From positions 1-64,000 of IMG/VR virus record IMGVR_UViG_3300020054_000008: 64,000 nucleotides of DNA; one strand, given 5' to 3'. Position 1 is the stretch's first letter; each line of letters opens with the position of its first letter. A model generated the notes under the pieces. That model was not told where the DNA came from. It made no database searches and was given only the letters and a program-made list of their open reading frames with translations. The position numbers were made by a program, and so were the translations under genes. Of the stretch, positions 54,867 through 63,504 are shown in pieces. The stretch comes from a virus.

Positions 54867-55135
54867 CGATTATTCTTATTTTTTTGTAGGAATTTTTCGT
54901 GAGCTTTCTTTCTTTTTTCCCTAACGTCTAGCTCTCTTTGCAGATAACAAATATCGTTCTCAACTAGCAAAATCTGCGCATTAATTCGTTCTAACTCTGT
55001 CTTATCTGACTTTTCGCGAGCTGAACGAATAAGAGCACCTCTTTTATTTTCAAGGGAAAAAACTTCTCTTCGAATCTTATCTTCCCTAAAGAGACCCAAG
55101 TCGTCAAAATTAAAGGTTGGTTGCGGTTTAGACAT
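54839..55135 (-). CDS. Coiled-coil protein, 98 aa
   Basis: Start at 55135 (MSKPQPTFNFDDLGLF). Residues 20-80 form a charged coiled coil; basic end. Its last codons lie under the sigma promoter. Function unknown. Confidence 0.65.
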   Translation of the reverse strand: MSKPQPTFNFDDLGLFREDKIRREVFSLENKRGALIRSAREKSDKTELERINAQILLVENDICYLQRELDVREKRKKAHEKFLQKNKNNRARGGRTVV

Positions 55136-55154
55136 ATGATTTCTCACTCCTGTT

Positions 55155-56732
55155 TTAGTCTAACTGATCTTCTACCATTGTACAGCCAATTGAGAGTAGG
55201 TTTATAGAAACGCTTGAAGCATTTTGAAGTGCTAGTCTCGTAACCCTAACAGGATCAATAACACCCGCATCAAGCAAATCACAAACCTCGCCACTGATAC
55301 CATTATATCCGTACCCAGCGGGTTTTTCACCAACCTCATCTAATATTTCGTCAGGAGACGATCCACAGTTTAAAGCAATCTGGAGTAACGGTTCACACGC
55401 GGCGGTGTATACAACTTTCTCACCGGCGCTGATTTTCTCGCTACTGTCTAGTCTTTGCTTCGCTAGTTTTGCTAGAAGAGAACCACCCCCTGCCACAATA
55501 CCTTCTTGCATCGCAGCTTTTGTGGCGTATAGAGCGTCTTCAACACGATCTTTTCTCTCTCCAATTTCCGCTTCCGTTGAACCGCCAACTCGTAGAATCC
55601 CGATTCCGCTATTAAGACGCCGGAGCCTTCGAGAAAGAACTTGTCTTAGATCATCGTCTGACGTCCCCATTGCATCTTTTATCTCCATAGACCTGTTCTC
55701 ACACTCTTCTTTAGAACCTCGGGCGCCAACGAATATCGTTCTAAACCGAAACGCCGATAGTTTCTTACAGCTGCCTAAGTCGGACAGCTTCTTTTCTCTC
55801 CAGCCTGAAGGATCACCGGTCAGGAGCTCGCACCCCAATAACACGCAAAGGTCTCTTAGAGATTCTAGACGTGCATTTCCAAATTCTGGTGCTGCGAGAA
55901 CACATGACTTAAGAATGTTCTTTGTCGTATTCGCAATTAGCGCCTGCATTGCATCACCAGCAACTTCAGGAGAAATTATCACGAAAGGACGGTTCTCCCT
56001 ATGCGACTCCTCCATAAAATGCATAATATGACTAACAGCGGATATCTTCTGGTCTGTTACCAAAATAGCTGGATTCTGGAGCTCACAAGCCATGCGAGCC
56101 GGCTTGTTCACAAAATAAGGCGAAGTATATCCTCTATCGAGCTCGCATCCTTCCACAACCTCTAGAGAGCTCGCAAACCCCTTTGCTTCGTCAACTGTCA
56201 CTGTGCCGTGGTCTCCCACTGCTTTTATCGCTTCCACAATCAAACGAGCTAGCTCTGTCTCATGATTAACAGATATGTTTGCGACTTTAAGAAGCTCGTC
56301 ATCCGACGTTATCGGTGTGGCAGCATCTTGTACTCTCTGGCACAGCTCAGTTGTTGCAGTCTGCATTCCTTCTCGAAGCTCTCGTAGACCTGTCCCATTA
56401 TCAAGAGCGGTCAGTCCTTCTCTATACAGAGCATTAGCCAAAACAGTCGCAGTTGTTGTTCCATCACCAGCTTCTTCAGCTGTTCTTTGTGCTGCTTCAC
56501 GAACTAATTGTACGCCGAGATTCGCAAATTTATCTCGCAAGTTCACTGCTCTAGCGACTGTGACACCGTCCTTTGTCAATATAGGGGGAGCAGAAGGCTG
56601 CTCAATCAAGACGTTGTGTCCGCTGGGTCCCATCGTAACTTTTACAGCATCCGTTAATGTCTCTACACCAACACGGACTCGTTCACGGGCATCGTCTCCG
56701 AAGCTGACGACCTTGTATGTTTGTTCTATCAT
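55155..56732 (-). CDS. groEL: GroEL-like chaperonin
   Basis: 525 aa, near cellular length (about 545) but without the GGM tail. VTMGPSGHNVLI, the ATP motif GDGTTTATVLAN and the Asp-rich intermediate regions are present. Folding chamber for proteins such as the capsid. No groES gene is seen in the window, so it may use the host or a distant phage co-chaperonin. Large phages (for example of the phiKZ type) are known to carry groEL. Confidence 0.93.
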   Translation of the reverse strand: MIEQTYKVVSFGDDARERVRVGVETLTDAVKVTMGPSGHNVLIEQPSAPPILTKDGVTVARAVNLRDKFANLGVQLVREAAQRTAEEAGDGTTTATVLANALYREGLTALDNGTGLRELREGMQTATTELCQRVQDAATPITSDDELLKVANISVNHETELARLIVEAIKAVGDHGTVTVDEAKGFASSLEVVEGCELDRGYTSPYFVNKPARMACELQNPAILVTDQKISAVSHIMHFMEESHRENRPFVIISPEVAGDAMQALIANTTKNILKSCVLAAPEFGNARLESLRDLCVLLGCELLTGDPSGWREKKLSDLGSCKKLSAFRFRTIFVGARGSKEECENRSMEIKDAMGTSDDDLRQVLSRRLRRLNSGIGILRVGGSTEAEIGERKDRVEDALYATKAAMQEGIVAGGGSLLAKLAKQRLDSSEKISAGEKVVYTAACEPLLQIALNCGSSPDEILDEVGEKPAGYGYNGISGEVCDLLDAGVIDPVRVTRLALQNASSVSINLLSIGCTMVEDQLD

Positions 56733-56920
56733 CCCTTTAGTAACCTTTTAGAAGACACACTCTCTGTAACGTTAGAAGAATCAACGACGCGGCGGGTGTT
56801 AGAAACTACGTCAACAGCAACAAGAAGATCTCCTTGCCTCATCGCGATCTCAGTCTCTGTCAAGACGCCCAGGCTTCTTAATCGCTGGATTTCTTCATTT
56901 GATAAAACATTCTCGTCCAT
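56729..56920 (-). CDS. Unknown protein, 63 aa
   Basis: MDENVLSNEEIQRLRSLGV, helical, acidic then Ser/Arg-rich. Its start lies inside the 3' end of the exonuclease gene and its stop overlaps groEL's start. Function unknown. Confidence 0.6.
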   Translation of the reverse strand: MDENVLSNEEIQRLRSLGVLTETEIAMRQGDLLVAVDVVSNTRRVVDSSNVTESVSSKRLLKG

Positions 56921-57734
56921 CTTTCAGACCTCCAAATGGCTTTGTGTAATTGTTCCAAGCTTTGTCTGTAATCATACTTTTCAAGTTCATTGACGTAAAG
57001 GTTTCCCTGAGCGTTTGAAGTGAATCAGACGCAAACCACATGTCTACCTCATCGAACTCTTTTTCAGACATCGCTCTTAGCTCAATCATTTCTAGATTAT
57101 GAAGATACTGTGGCTTCATATCAGGCTTCTTCTCAAAGAAATCTGCGAGCGCATCTGCCTCAGTAAGAAGAGTGGTCGCCCTTTTGTTGCCGATTCCACG
57201 AAGACCAGGAATGTTATCTGCGGCGTCACCCCGTAGAGCCTTCCATTCAGCGTAGGGGTACTCAGGTGGTTCGCGGAAATCTTTCTTTACAGGATTGTAA
57301 AGCTTAACCTCATTGCCCTGGACTTGACAAAGCTGGATAAAGTCAGTATCACTGGAGCAAATAATCTTCTCATCCTGAGCAGGCAGCTTTCTTAAAACTA
57401 GATCAGCGATAACATCATCTGCCTCCATCTCTGGATGACGCATGACAAGAAAGGGGACACTTTCTTTAATCATTGCGACAGACTTCTTGCGCTGGACACG
57501 AAAGTTGTCTTTATCGTGATACTCTCTAGTTCCCTTGTAGTCAGATGCTAGCTCCATTCTCTTCTTCGGATAACCATCGAGAACAAAATACACACAGTCT
57601 GGATCAAACCTTTCTACGATCGGCTTGATGCTCCGAAAGAATGTGTGAATAATCACGTGGTCATAATTTCGCTGATAGCACGCATGGCGCGCGCGAAACA
57701 GCAAGTTGTTAGCATCTAGAATTAGATGTCTCAT
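56895..57734 (-). CDS. 5'-3' exonuclease / RNase H (flap endonuclease type)
   Basis: 279 aa. LILDANNLLFRARH (metal Asp), FVLDGYPKKRMELASDYKG, MEADDVIADLVLR, CSSDTDFIQL, and the H3TH segment ADNIPGLRGIGNKRA match T4 RNase H and DNA polymerase I 5' nucleases. It removes RNA primers and flaps during lagging-strand synthesis. All metal-binding acids appear present. Confidence 0.9.
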   Translation of the reverse strand: MRHLILDANNLLFRARHACYQRNYDHVIIHTFFRSIKPIVERFDPDCVYFVLDGYPKKRMELASDYKGTREYHDKDNFRVQRKKSVAMIKESVPFLVMRHPEMEADDVIADLVLRKLPAQDEKIICSSDTDFIQLCQVQGNEVKLYNPVKKDFREPPEYPYAEWKALRGDAADNIPGLRGIGNKRATTLLTEADALADFFEKKPDMKPQYLHNLEMIELRAMSEKEFDEVDMWFASDSLQTLRETFTSMNLKSMITDKAWNNYTKPFGGLKDGRECFIK

Positions 57735-57740
57735 ATTTCC

Positions 57741-58244
57741 TCACATTTTAATTCTTGCTTTTTGCCCGTTTCCTAAGTCTACTTCTGCGTATTCGTTGGC
57801 ATTGGGCTTTGAAGAAGCACCCTTTAGGGGTCGCTCGGCGGCGGGAACGTGCCAGGATTCGTGGTCTTCTTTAACGGAGTCAGGCTCGGTAGGTAAGCTC
57901 GCATCAGCAGTGGCAGGTGAAACAACATTTTCAAAGATTGAGGATGCCTGTACAGCAAGATCCACTAAACTAGAAACTGCTTCGGTCGCTCTTTCGACCA
58001 TAAACTGCTTGATCTCGTCTGGGGTTTGAAACACAGATATGTTCGATGGATCAAGTTCAAATACAGTAAACCCATCTTGAGCTGGGGCCTTAGACTTCGA
58101 CCTAACCTTCACAAGATACGTAGATTTTGATCCGTCCATCGATGTTCTGACTATCTTTTCGTAAACCTGTGCGGGTACAACTCTTTCTTTGTGTAGAAAA
58201 TAGACAACGCTCCCTACAGGAAAGTCTTTATAACTCATTGACAC
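57741..58244 (-). CDS. SH3-like protein with ESWHxPAAxRPL motif, 167 aa
   Basis: Residues 5-75 are barrel-like (FPVGSVVYFLHKERVVPAQV, STYLVKVRSKS), then a helical part, then ESWHVPAAERPLKGA (about residue 125) as in the protein at 53060. Basic tip. Overlaps the nuclease gene. Role unknown. Confidence 0.65.
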   Translation of the reverse strand: MSMSYKDFPVGSVVYFLHKERVVPAQVYEKIVRTSMDGSKSTYLVKVRSKSKAPAQDGFTVFELDPSNISVFQTPDEIKQFMVERATEAVSSLVDLAVQASSIFENVVSPATADASLPTEPDSVKEDHESWHVPAAERPLKGASSKPNANEYAEVDLGNGQKARIKM

Positions 58245-58893
58245 TCTCCAGTTTGATACGATATGAATCTTCTTTATTGTACCACATTTCCAGCTTTTGT
58301 TCAGCTTTAGTTTTTTGAGCCGGTGTTTCGGCGGCGGAGACGCTAGCGGTATACTTTCTTACGTACTCTTCACGGAGATTCTGGAAGTCACCTACGATAG
58401 GCAAGCATTTCTTAAACGCTGAGGATTTCTTAAGTCGAGCTTTGCCCCTCGATCCTGGTGCTGGATCGTAAAAATCATCTGCTACAAGATCAGAGAATAA
58501 AAACACTGCTACGTTTTCGTGATCTCTGTCAAAAAGAAGATATAAAAAATCGCAGCTTCCCTTTCTTTCCAGAGAGGCTTTGTCGGCTTGAAGAGACCAA
58601 GATCCCTTCTTTCCTTGACATACGACCTTACACTCAACTTCTCTGTCGTCTAAACTGTCGATAACAATATCAGCCATTCCAGTGCGGCCGTCATTTGAGC
58701 ACTCACCAACAAGGCTCGCGATGGCTTGCGCAAAGAAGTGTTCCTGAGCGGCGGAAATCAAAATATTCTTTCGACCAACATCTCGACTGATATCGATTCC
58801 ATACTTGCTGTACACGCCGTCAAGATCTGAGAAAAGAGATTTGATATTTTTTATAGCTTCTACCGATCTCTCGCGGTTCAAGTATTGTCGCAT
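58228..58893 (-). CDS. PD-(D/E)XK nuclease-like protein, 221 aa
   Basis: MADIVIDSLDDREVECKVV is the Asp ... Glu-x-Lys core of the restriction-endonuclease fold, preceded by a helix (AAQEHFFAQAIASLVG). The rest is charged and helical (YVRKYTASVSAAETPAQKTKAEQ). Could be a DNA-cleaving or repair enzyme; targets unknown. Confidence 0.7.
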   Translation of the reverse strand: MRQYLNRERSVEAIKNIKSLFSDLDGVYSKYGIDISRDVGRKNILISAAQEHFFAQAIASLVGECSNDGRTGMADIVIDSLDDREVECKVVCQGKKGSWSLQADKASLERKGSCDFLYLLFDRDHENVAVFLFSDLVADDFYDPAPGSRGKARLKKSSAFKKCLPIVGDFQNLREEYVRKYTASVSAAETPAQKTKAEQKLEMWYNKEDSYRIKLESVNEL

Positions 58894-58928
58894 AAACTAG
58901 CACCTCCTGTTGAATGACTTACAGGATT

Positions 58929-58956
58929 ATTATACACTAGTTAACAGCAATTTACA
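58929..58956 (-). promoter_or_regulatory. Phage promoter, TGTAAA-N16-TATAAT
   Basis: Minus strand TTCGTGTAAA-16-TATAAT, driving the nuclease gene and genes downstream. Confidence 0.8.
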
Positions 58957-58967
58957 CGAATGTCAGA

Positions 58968-59324
58968 TTAGGTAGAGAGCTTATCTCTCACACTCTCTGT
59001 TATCTTTTTTCCTTTCTCTGTGGCCTCCGCGAGAGGCTCAAGGCCAAGAGCTTGCCTTACAGTATCATAAACACTTGCTGGCAAATTATCACGTAAAATA
59101 TTCATATTTGCATACTGGTGAAGGTCTAGATCTACAATCGGCATTGGTTCGCCATCAGGACCCACTTCTTCTTCCCCAGTCTCCCTAGACTCAAACATGA
59201 ATAGAACATTCGGCATTTGCTCATTAGCTGGCACTGATATAAAAGGAATATGAGATGTGATACCCTCATCTGTCTCTTCATAATAGATTTCAGGTATCCA
59301 GTTTCTTTGATTATTGTTTTGCAT
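58968..59324 (-). CDS. Conserved phage protein, 118 aa
   Basis: NWIPEIYYEETDEGITSHIPFISVP ... VLFMFESRETGEEEVG ... LDLHQYANMNILRD ... ALGLEPLAEA: a pattern I associate with conserved proteins of large marine myoviruses. Function unknown; no tag. Confidence 0.7.
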   Translation of the reverse strand: MQNNNQRNWIPEIYYEETDEGITSHIPFISVPANEQMPNVLFMFESRETGEEEVGPDGEPMPIVDLDLHQYANMNILRDNLPASVYDTVRQALGLEPLAEATEKGKKITESVRDKLST

Positions 59325-59380
59325 AGTTAGCTCCCGTGATTGAAGACATTATATCGACTAACTTGCAGATATAAAAGAAA

Positions 59381-60589
59381 TCAGACGCTTAAGAGATCAT
59401 CTCTAAACTTGAAAATCATATCGGCGTACTCTTTTCCACGAGGGCTCATAGAGGATAACTTTTTTAGATCGTCTGGTGACATTTCCGCGACGAAGCCTAG
59501 TAGTTCACCAGCACCTTCGTTCTTGGCATCCTCGACCACTGAGCTGAATGTGCTGCCCAGTAGACTAGCTTCAATTATCGGAAGGAACTCTTCGGGCGGA
59601 GCATCTTTGGCAAGCCCCTTACCCTCGGGTGACTTTCGTAGAGCGGCAATGATTTTTTCAGTTTCTGGACCCCCTGCCTTGAGTTTTTCAGCTTCTTGCT
59701 TTAGCGCTTCTTTAACTTTTGTGAAGGGCTCTGACAAATCTATGTCTAGAGATTTTAAATTTCCTACGGCTGTTTCTGCTTCTTCTAGGGTTTCGGCCAT
59801 TGATAAAGCTGTTAAGCCTTCTATTTTTGCACGTTGAGACTCTAAGACTTCGTCAATCTCTTTCTGCTTATCTTCTATGATAGAGTCCCACGCCTCATCT
59901 ATCTGTTTATCGAACCCGGACTCCTTGATATATTCAGCAGCCATTTCTGCTAACTCATCTTCTGTCGGTGGCTTAAAGTCTTTCTGCTTTTCCTGCTCTA
60001 TCAAGATCAGCTCTATCTCATCAATCTCGTCAAGTCCCTCTCCAAAGAACGCTCTCTTAAGGTCTGCCATTAAGCCGGGTGATTTATCAGCATCAGTCGA
60101 CGCAGATATCGCGCGGTCGCCTATACCTAAAGAACCACCAAAGAAATCTTCGACCTTGTCTCTAACTGGCTCTGAAGCACTCCACGCAAGGCCGCCGGCG
60201 GCTTTTGCAAGAACAAGCTGTGGTGCTGCTAAGAACGTAAACATCTTAGCATCAGGGCTGTTTAGGGCTGCATCTGTGTTCTTCATGGCGTTCTTCATTT
60301 GACCCTTGTATTTTTCTCTTCTCTGTCGAAAGCGTTCCTTGATGTTTTTCTGCTTTTCGCCATCAAACGTTAGCGCATAGTGAGTGATGTCAAGGGCGGC
60401 TGATGTGATGTCTTTTGCTGCTACAAATGCGACCTTGAAAACGTCGACAAAGGGCATAATCAACGCCTTCATCACATTCAACCGAGGGCCTGCGCCGAAT
60501 CTGTCGACGGCCCAAGCCGCATCACCGTCAAACTCCAGGAGAATCTTACGAACTTGCTCCCTTATAAATGTCTCATTTTGATTACTCAC
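59381..60589 (-). CDS. Leader-tagged internal virion protein candidate, 402 aa
   Basis: Leader TFIREQVRKILLE (residues 7-19, I-L-L-E step). Then an amphipathic region (residues 30-70) and long acidic helical stretches. Similar in build to the first part of the gene at 40529. No enzyme motif. Probably packaged, perhaps ejected with the DNA (inference). Confidence 0.7.
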   Translation of the reverse strand: MSNQNETFIREQVRKILLEFDGDAAWAVDRFGAGPRLNVMKALIMPFVDVFKVAFVAAKDITSAALDITHYALTFDGEKQKNIKERFRQRREKYKGQMKNAMKNTDAALNSPDAKMFTFLAAPQLVLAKAAGGLAWSASEPVRDKVEDFFGGSLGIGDRAISASTDADKSPGLMADLKRAFFGEGLDEIDEIELILIEQEKQKDFKPPTEDELAEMAAEYIKESGFDKQIDEAWDSIIEDKQKEIDEVLESQRAKIEGLTALSMAETLEEAETAVGNLKSLDIDLSEPFTKVKEALKQEAEKLKAGGPETEKIIAALRKSPEGKGLAKDAPPEEFLPIIEASLLGSTFSSVVEDAKNEGAGELLGFVAEMSPDDLKKLSSMSPRGKEYADMIFKFRDDLLSV

Positions 60590-60816
60590 CTGGGTACCTC
60601 CAAGTCGATGCCTGTCTTCCTTCTATAATTATCAATTATTTCTTTTTCTAGCTGGTTTAAGGATTGCATTTTAGTGTCCGGGTCTCTAGTGGAAAATTTT
60701 GTTCTCTCCATAGCCGGCAGAGTGAGCAGCAACATCTTTTTTAATTCGAGCCAAGTCTCGACTTCACATCGGGACCCAAGCTCAATAGCTTCTTCTATGA
60801 TTTCCCAGTTTTTCAT
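60586..60816 (-). CDS. Unknown helical protein, 76 aa
   Basis: Start at 60816 (MKNWEIIEEAIELG) in an ATGA overlap. Helical, with KTGIDLEVPR at the end. Function unknown. Confidence 0.65.
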   Translation of the reverse strand: MKNWEIIEEAIELGSRCEVETWLELKKMLLLTLPAMERTKFSTRDPDTKMQSLNQLEKEIIDNYRRKTGIDLEVPR

Positions 60817-61604
60817 TTTACCCACCCGGCTATCGGTATTGGAAGTGTACTGTTCATCTTACTAGAGTTTCCTACTTCCTTGTTGAAGTATTTATCGCTG
60901 ACTACCCTGATTTGCTCTCCACCGAACTCGAAAAAGAAACCGGGTGTAGACTCTGTCATTTTATTTTCGTAAATCAAAGCTTTGGTAAGATACGAACTCG
61001 CTTCCATTAAAAGACCTTCAGACGCCAACTTTACACTTTCTGATAGAACTCCATGACCCGCGATATTCTTCAAAGTTATACTTGGTGCACATAATAAGCT
61101 AAATGTAGAGAGTGATTGTGGACACTGAGGCTTGAATCTTTCAAATATTCTCTCTACGACAGGAGAAGATTCGCAAATAACCCTTCCTCCTCGTGTGCGA
61201 AGTCGGCATGCTTTCCTGATCACGATGGATGGACTATTTTGGACGGCACGAGATTGTATCGATGGGTGCAGTATTTCTAGTTGTAACCACGTCGAAGAAC
61301 CAGCCGAGAAGGGCCACTCTAGTTTTAAGGCACTCTCGAGCTCTGTTAGTGCCAGCTCTACAGCTGCCGCTCGAGCAGAGTCTTTTATCCTGGATGACAC
61401 TTCAAATAAAGATATGTCATCTCTATTTACGTCTTCAGGGTGTCTAGCATACGTTACATCACCGACGCTATTCAAGCGAGCAAATACTTTGACACATTCG
61501 AATATCGGGAAAACCTCTAAAGAAGAACAGCAAAGCTCAGTGGCGACACGCTCAAATTCAGTGTAAGATAATGTATGTAGTCTGGTCCTGGCTTCTCTAA
61601 GCAC
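60813..61604 (-). CDS. Ligase-fold-like protein lacking catalytic Lys, 263 aa
   Basis: VKVFARLNSVGDVTYARHPEDVN, WLQLEILHP and GFFFEFGGEQIRVVSDKYF align in order with the first, middle and late ligase segments of the fusion protein at 14863 (EKVDGQNLFLTVKSDG, VNMEVMYP, GIVFEYPPG). The K-x-D-G site is not conserved, so it may be a non-catalytic relative. Coupled at both ends. Confidence 0.5.
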   Translation of the reverse strand: MLREARTRLHTLSYTEFERVATELCCSSLEVFPIFECVKVFARLNSVGDVTYARHPEDVNRDDISLFEVSSRIKDSARAAAVELALTELESALKLEWPFSAGSSTWLQLEILHPSIQSRAVQNSPSIVIRKACRLRTRGGRVICESSPVVERIFERFKPQCPQSLSTFSLLCAPSITLKNIAGHGVLSESVKLASEGLLMEASSYLTKALIYENKMTESTPGFFFEFGGEQIRVVSDKYFNKEVGNSSKMNSTLPIPIAGWVK

Positions 61605-61616
61605 AAAGCGCTCCTA

Positions 61617-62480
61617 CTATCTGTCTGCATAGATTTTGTTGGCAGCACGAAGCTTCTGTCTTAAAAATTTCAGAACGCCATTTAAGCTAGCTCTGTCGGC
61701 GGTGCCAGTGCCACACCCATCTCGTAAAGACATGGTATCATTTATCCTCTTCTTTACATCCCTGATGCAGTCTCTGCTACCAAATTTGACAAGTCTGCCA
61801 TCTACACATCTATGGCGATCACCTGGACCGTGGCCCTCAAGAACCATGAGTTTATAAGCAGTTGTGTCAGAAACTTCGCCGACCGTTATCGGAGCTTGAG
61901 CTCCAGTCATGTCGACTTGGGGAACCGCAGAAGCAGTTGGTTGTTTTACCTTCTTCGGCTTCATGTCAATGTTGACACCCATCGTCTCAGGACGCGGTGC
62001 TTCTTCGCCAGTCGCACCCCCGGTGAGGATCGCAGCCAGAGAGCTGAGGAATACATAAAGTGACCTCTCTTCTGCTTGTCCAAGCTTCTCGAAATAATCG
62101 TTTAATTGACTCAGCACACCTTCATCTTTTAAGCTTTTGCCGGCGCGGAGATTGTTGATCTGATCAGCTATGTCATCTACCGTAGGATCTTTAGGGGGTG
62201 CCTTAACTTCGGCTTCGAACGACTCATTCTCGTCATCCTCTTCAGGTTCTGGGGTCGGCTTTGGATCGATCTCTTCTTCGTCTTGCTCATCTTCAGAGTC
62301 TTTGTCTTCTTCAGCTTCGTCTGTTATGGTTTGGGCTTTCTCATCGTCCTTCTTAGTCGGCGCCTCTAAATTGTGGGCCTTGATTGCAGAAGTAATATCA
62401 TCCTGCTTCGCTCTTTCGTCAGAAAACTCTTCCTCTAAAAGGAGGGCAGCTATCTTTTCTGATAACAAGTTGATGTCCAT
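61617..62480 (-). CDS. Leader-tagged virion protein candidate, 287 aa
   Basis: Leader MDINLLSEKIAALLLEEEF (L-L-L-E step). Residues 25-95 are extremely acidic and disordered, then a helical region and a C-terminal domain with LVLEGHGPGDRHRCVDG and CIRDVKKRINDT. Could be a scaffold or internal protein. Stop-start overlap with the next gene. Confidence 0.65.
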   Translation of the reverse strand: MDINLLSEKIAALLLEEEFSDERAKQDDITSAIKAHNLEAPTKKDDEKAQTITDEAEEDKDSEDEQDEEEIDPKPTPEPEEDDENESFEAEVKAPPKDPTVDDIADQINNLRAGKSLKDEGVLSQLNDYFEKLGQAEERSLYVFLSSLAAILTGGATGEEAPRPETMGVNIDMKPKKVKQPTASAVPQVDMTGAQAPITVGEVSDTTAYKLMVLEGHGPGDRHRCVDGRLVKFGSRDCIRDVKKRINDTMSLRDGCGTGTADRASLNGVLKFLRQKLRAANKIYADR

Positions 62481-62656
62481 TACTTGCTCTCCTTGCTTGA
62501 AGAGTATCTAATACTATTCTGCCATTTCTCAGCGTATAGCTTAACTCTATCTCTTACAGATAGTTCTTCTTGCGCCTGACGGAGCTGCTCTAACCTCTTG
62601 CGCTTTTCCTCTTGACGTCGATCAAGGTCAGCAATAAATTTATCAAAAGATGCCAT
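62480..62656 (-). CDS. Small charged helical protein, 58 aa
   Basis: Start at 62656 (MASFDKFIADLDRRQEEKRKR). A single long helix of Lys/Glu/Arg; possible coiled-coil partner. Function unknown. Confidence 0.6.
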   Translation of the reverse strand: MASFDKFIADLDRRQEEKRKRLEQLRQAQEELSVRDRVKLYAEKWQNSIRYSSSKESK

Positions 62657-63113
62657 CTTTGCTCCTAAAGTGTAATGTAAACTCTTGTACATGTGGTGCA
62701 ACTGATTTAACAGCCCACTTATAGATTCTAGCCGTCATGTCAGACTCGTATACGCCATCAACAATTAGCTGGATGTCTTGTGAGTTCCGAACGTTGGTGT
62801 CTAAAGCCTCTAGAAAGCCCTGTCTGACCTTTTCGGCCTGTATTGTGATAGTGTATGCTTCTCCAGAGTAACTAAGCTCTGCCAATGCACCACGAACTGA
62901 CATGGGCATACCTTCAGAATTAAGTATAGTTACTGCAGCTGTATCTAAGGGAGCTTCTTCATCATAAGGATAGACTTCTTCAGACGGTTCCATTGGCAAA
63001 TCTATGAGCTGCTGGAGCTCTTCTGACACGATAATATTGTCTGGATTTGACAGGACTCGCTCATACTCTTCATTAATTACGCGAATCTCTGGATTACCGG
63101 TATGCTCACTCAT
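62643..63113 (-). CDS. Probable virion protein, 156 aa
   Basis: Acidic N-terminal half (PMEPSEEVYPYDEEAPLD), then a beta-rich domain (YTITIQAEKVRQGFL, IQLIVDGVYES, QEFTLHFRS). Resembles small phage structural proteins. ATGA overlap with the PCD-like gene. Confidence 0.6.
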   Translation of the reverse strand: MSEHTGNPEIRVINEEYERVLSNPDNIIVSEELQQLIDLPMEPSEEVYPYDEEAPLDTAAVTILNSEGMPMSVRGALAELSYSGEAYTITIQAEKVRQGFLEALDTNVRNSQDIQLIVDGVYESDMTARIYKWAVKSVAPHVQEFTLHFRSKDGIF

Positions 63114-63502
63114 CAGAATCTCCTCATTAGCATTACATCGTTATAGAGAGAATCGCAAGCCTCTGCATATTCTTGGTCCAGTTCCGTCACACGCTCTAGG
63201 TCATGAGTCCAAACCTCGACAAGCAACTCAAGACCTTCGATTGTTATTTTAGCAAAATGACCATGTGCTGACTCTTCATGGAGAAGCTCATTTAGAAACA
63301 ACGCTCTTTGCTCTTGCGTATTAAATTCATATTTTCTTGCTAAGCGTTCTGGTGCCTCTAAAACTTTCCAGTGGTTTTCCACAACCTCAACAGGCATGGT
63401 GTGAAGTGTACTAAAGGATTCAGGAAGCAAACTTCTATTGTACGCTGTAGAGCGTCTGCTAGTTTCCTCCATATACTCCTTCATCAGCATGCTAATTTTC
63501 AT
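63113..63502 (-). CDS. Pterin-carbinolamine-dehydratase-like protein, 129 aa
   Basis: WKVLEAPERLARKYEFNTQEQRALFLNELL, SAHGHFAKITIEG, LLVEVWTHDLERVTELD, YAEACDSLYND match the order of pterin-4a-carbinolamine dehydratase (W-x-L ... F ... HxHP-like ... V-x-V-x-T-H-x-x-x-x-x-T-E-x-D). The His site is degenerate (HGHF). Similar proteins occur in marine phages. Enzymatic role is uncertain; a regulatory DCoH-like role is possible. N-terminus MKISMLMKEYMEE weakly resembles the leader. Confidence 0.55.
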   Translation of the reverse strand: MKISMLMKEYMEETSRRSTAYNRSLLPESFSTLHTMPVEVVENHWKVLEAPERLARKYEFNTQEQRALFLNELLHEESAHGHFAKITIEGLELLVEVWTHDLERVTELDQEYAEACDSLYNDVMLMRRF

Positions 63503-63504
63503 CG

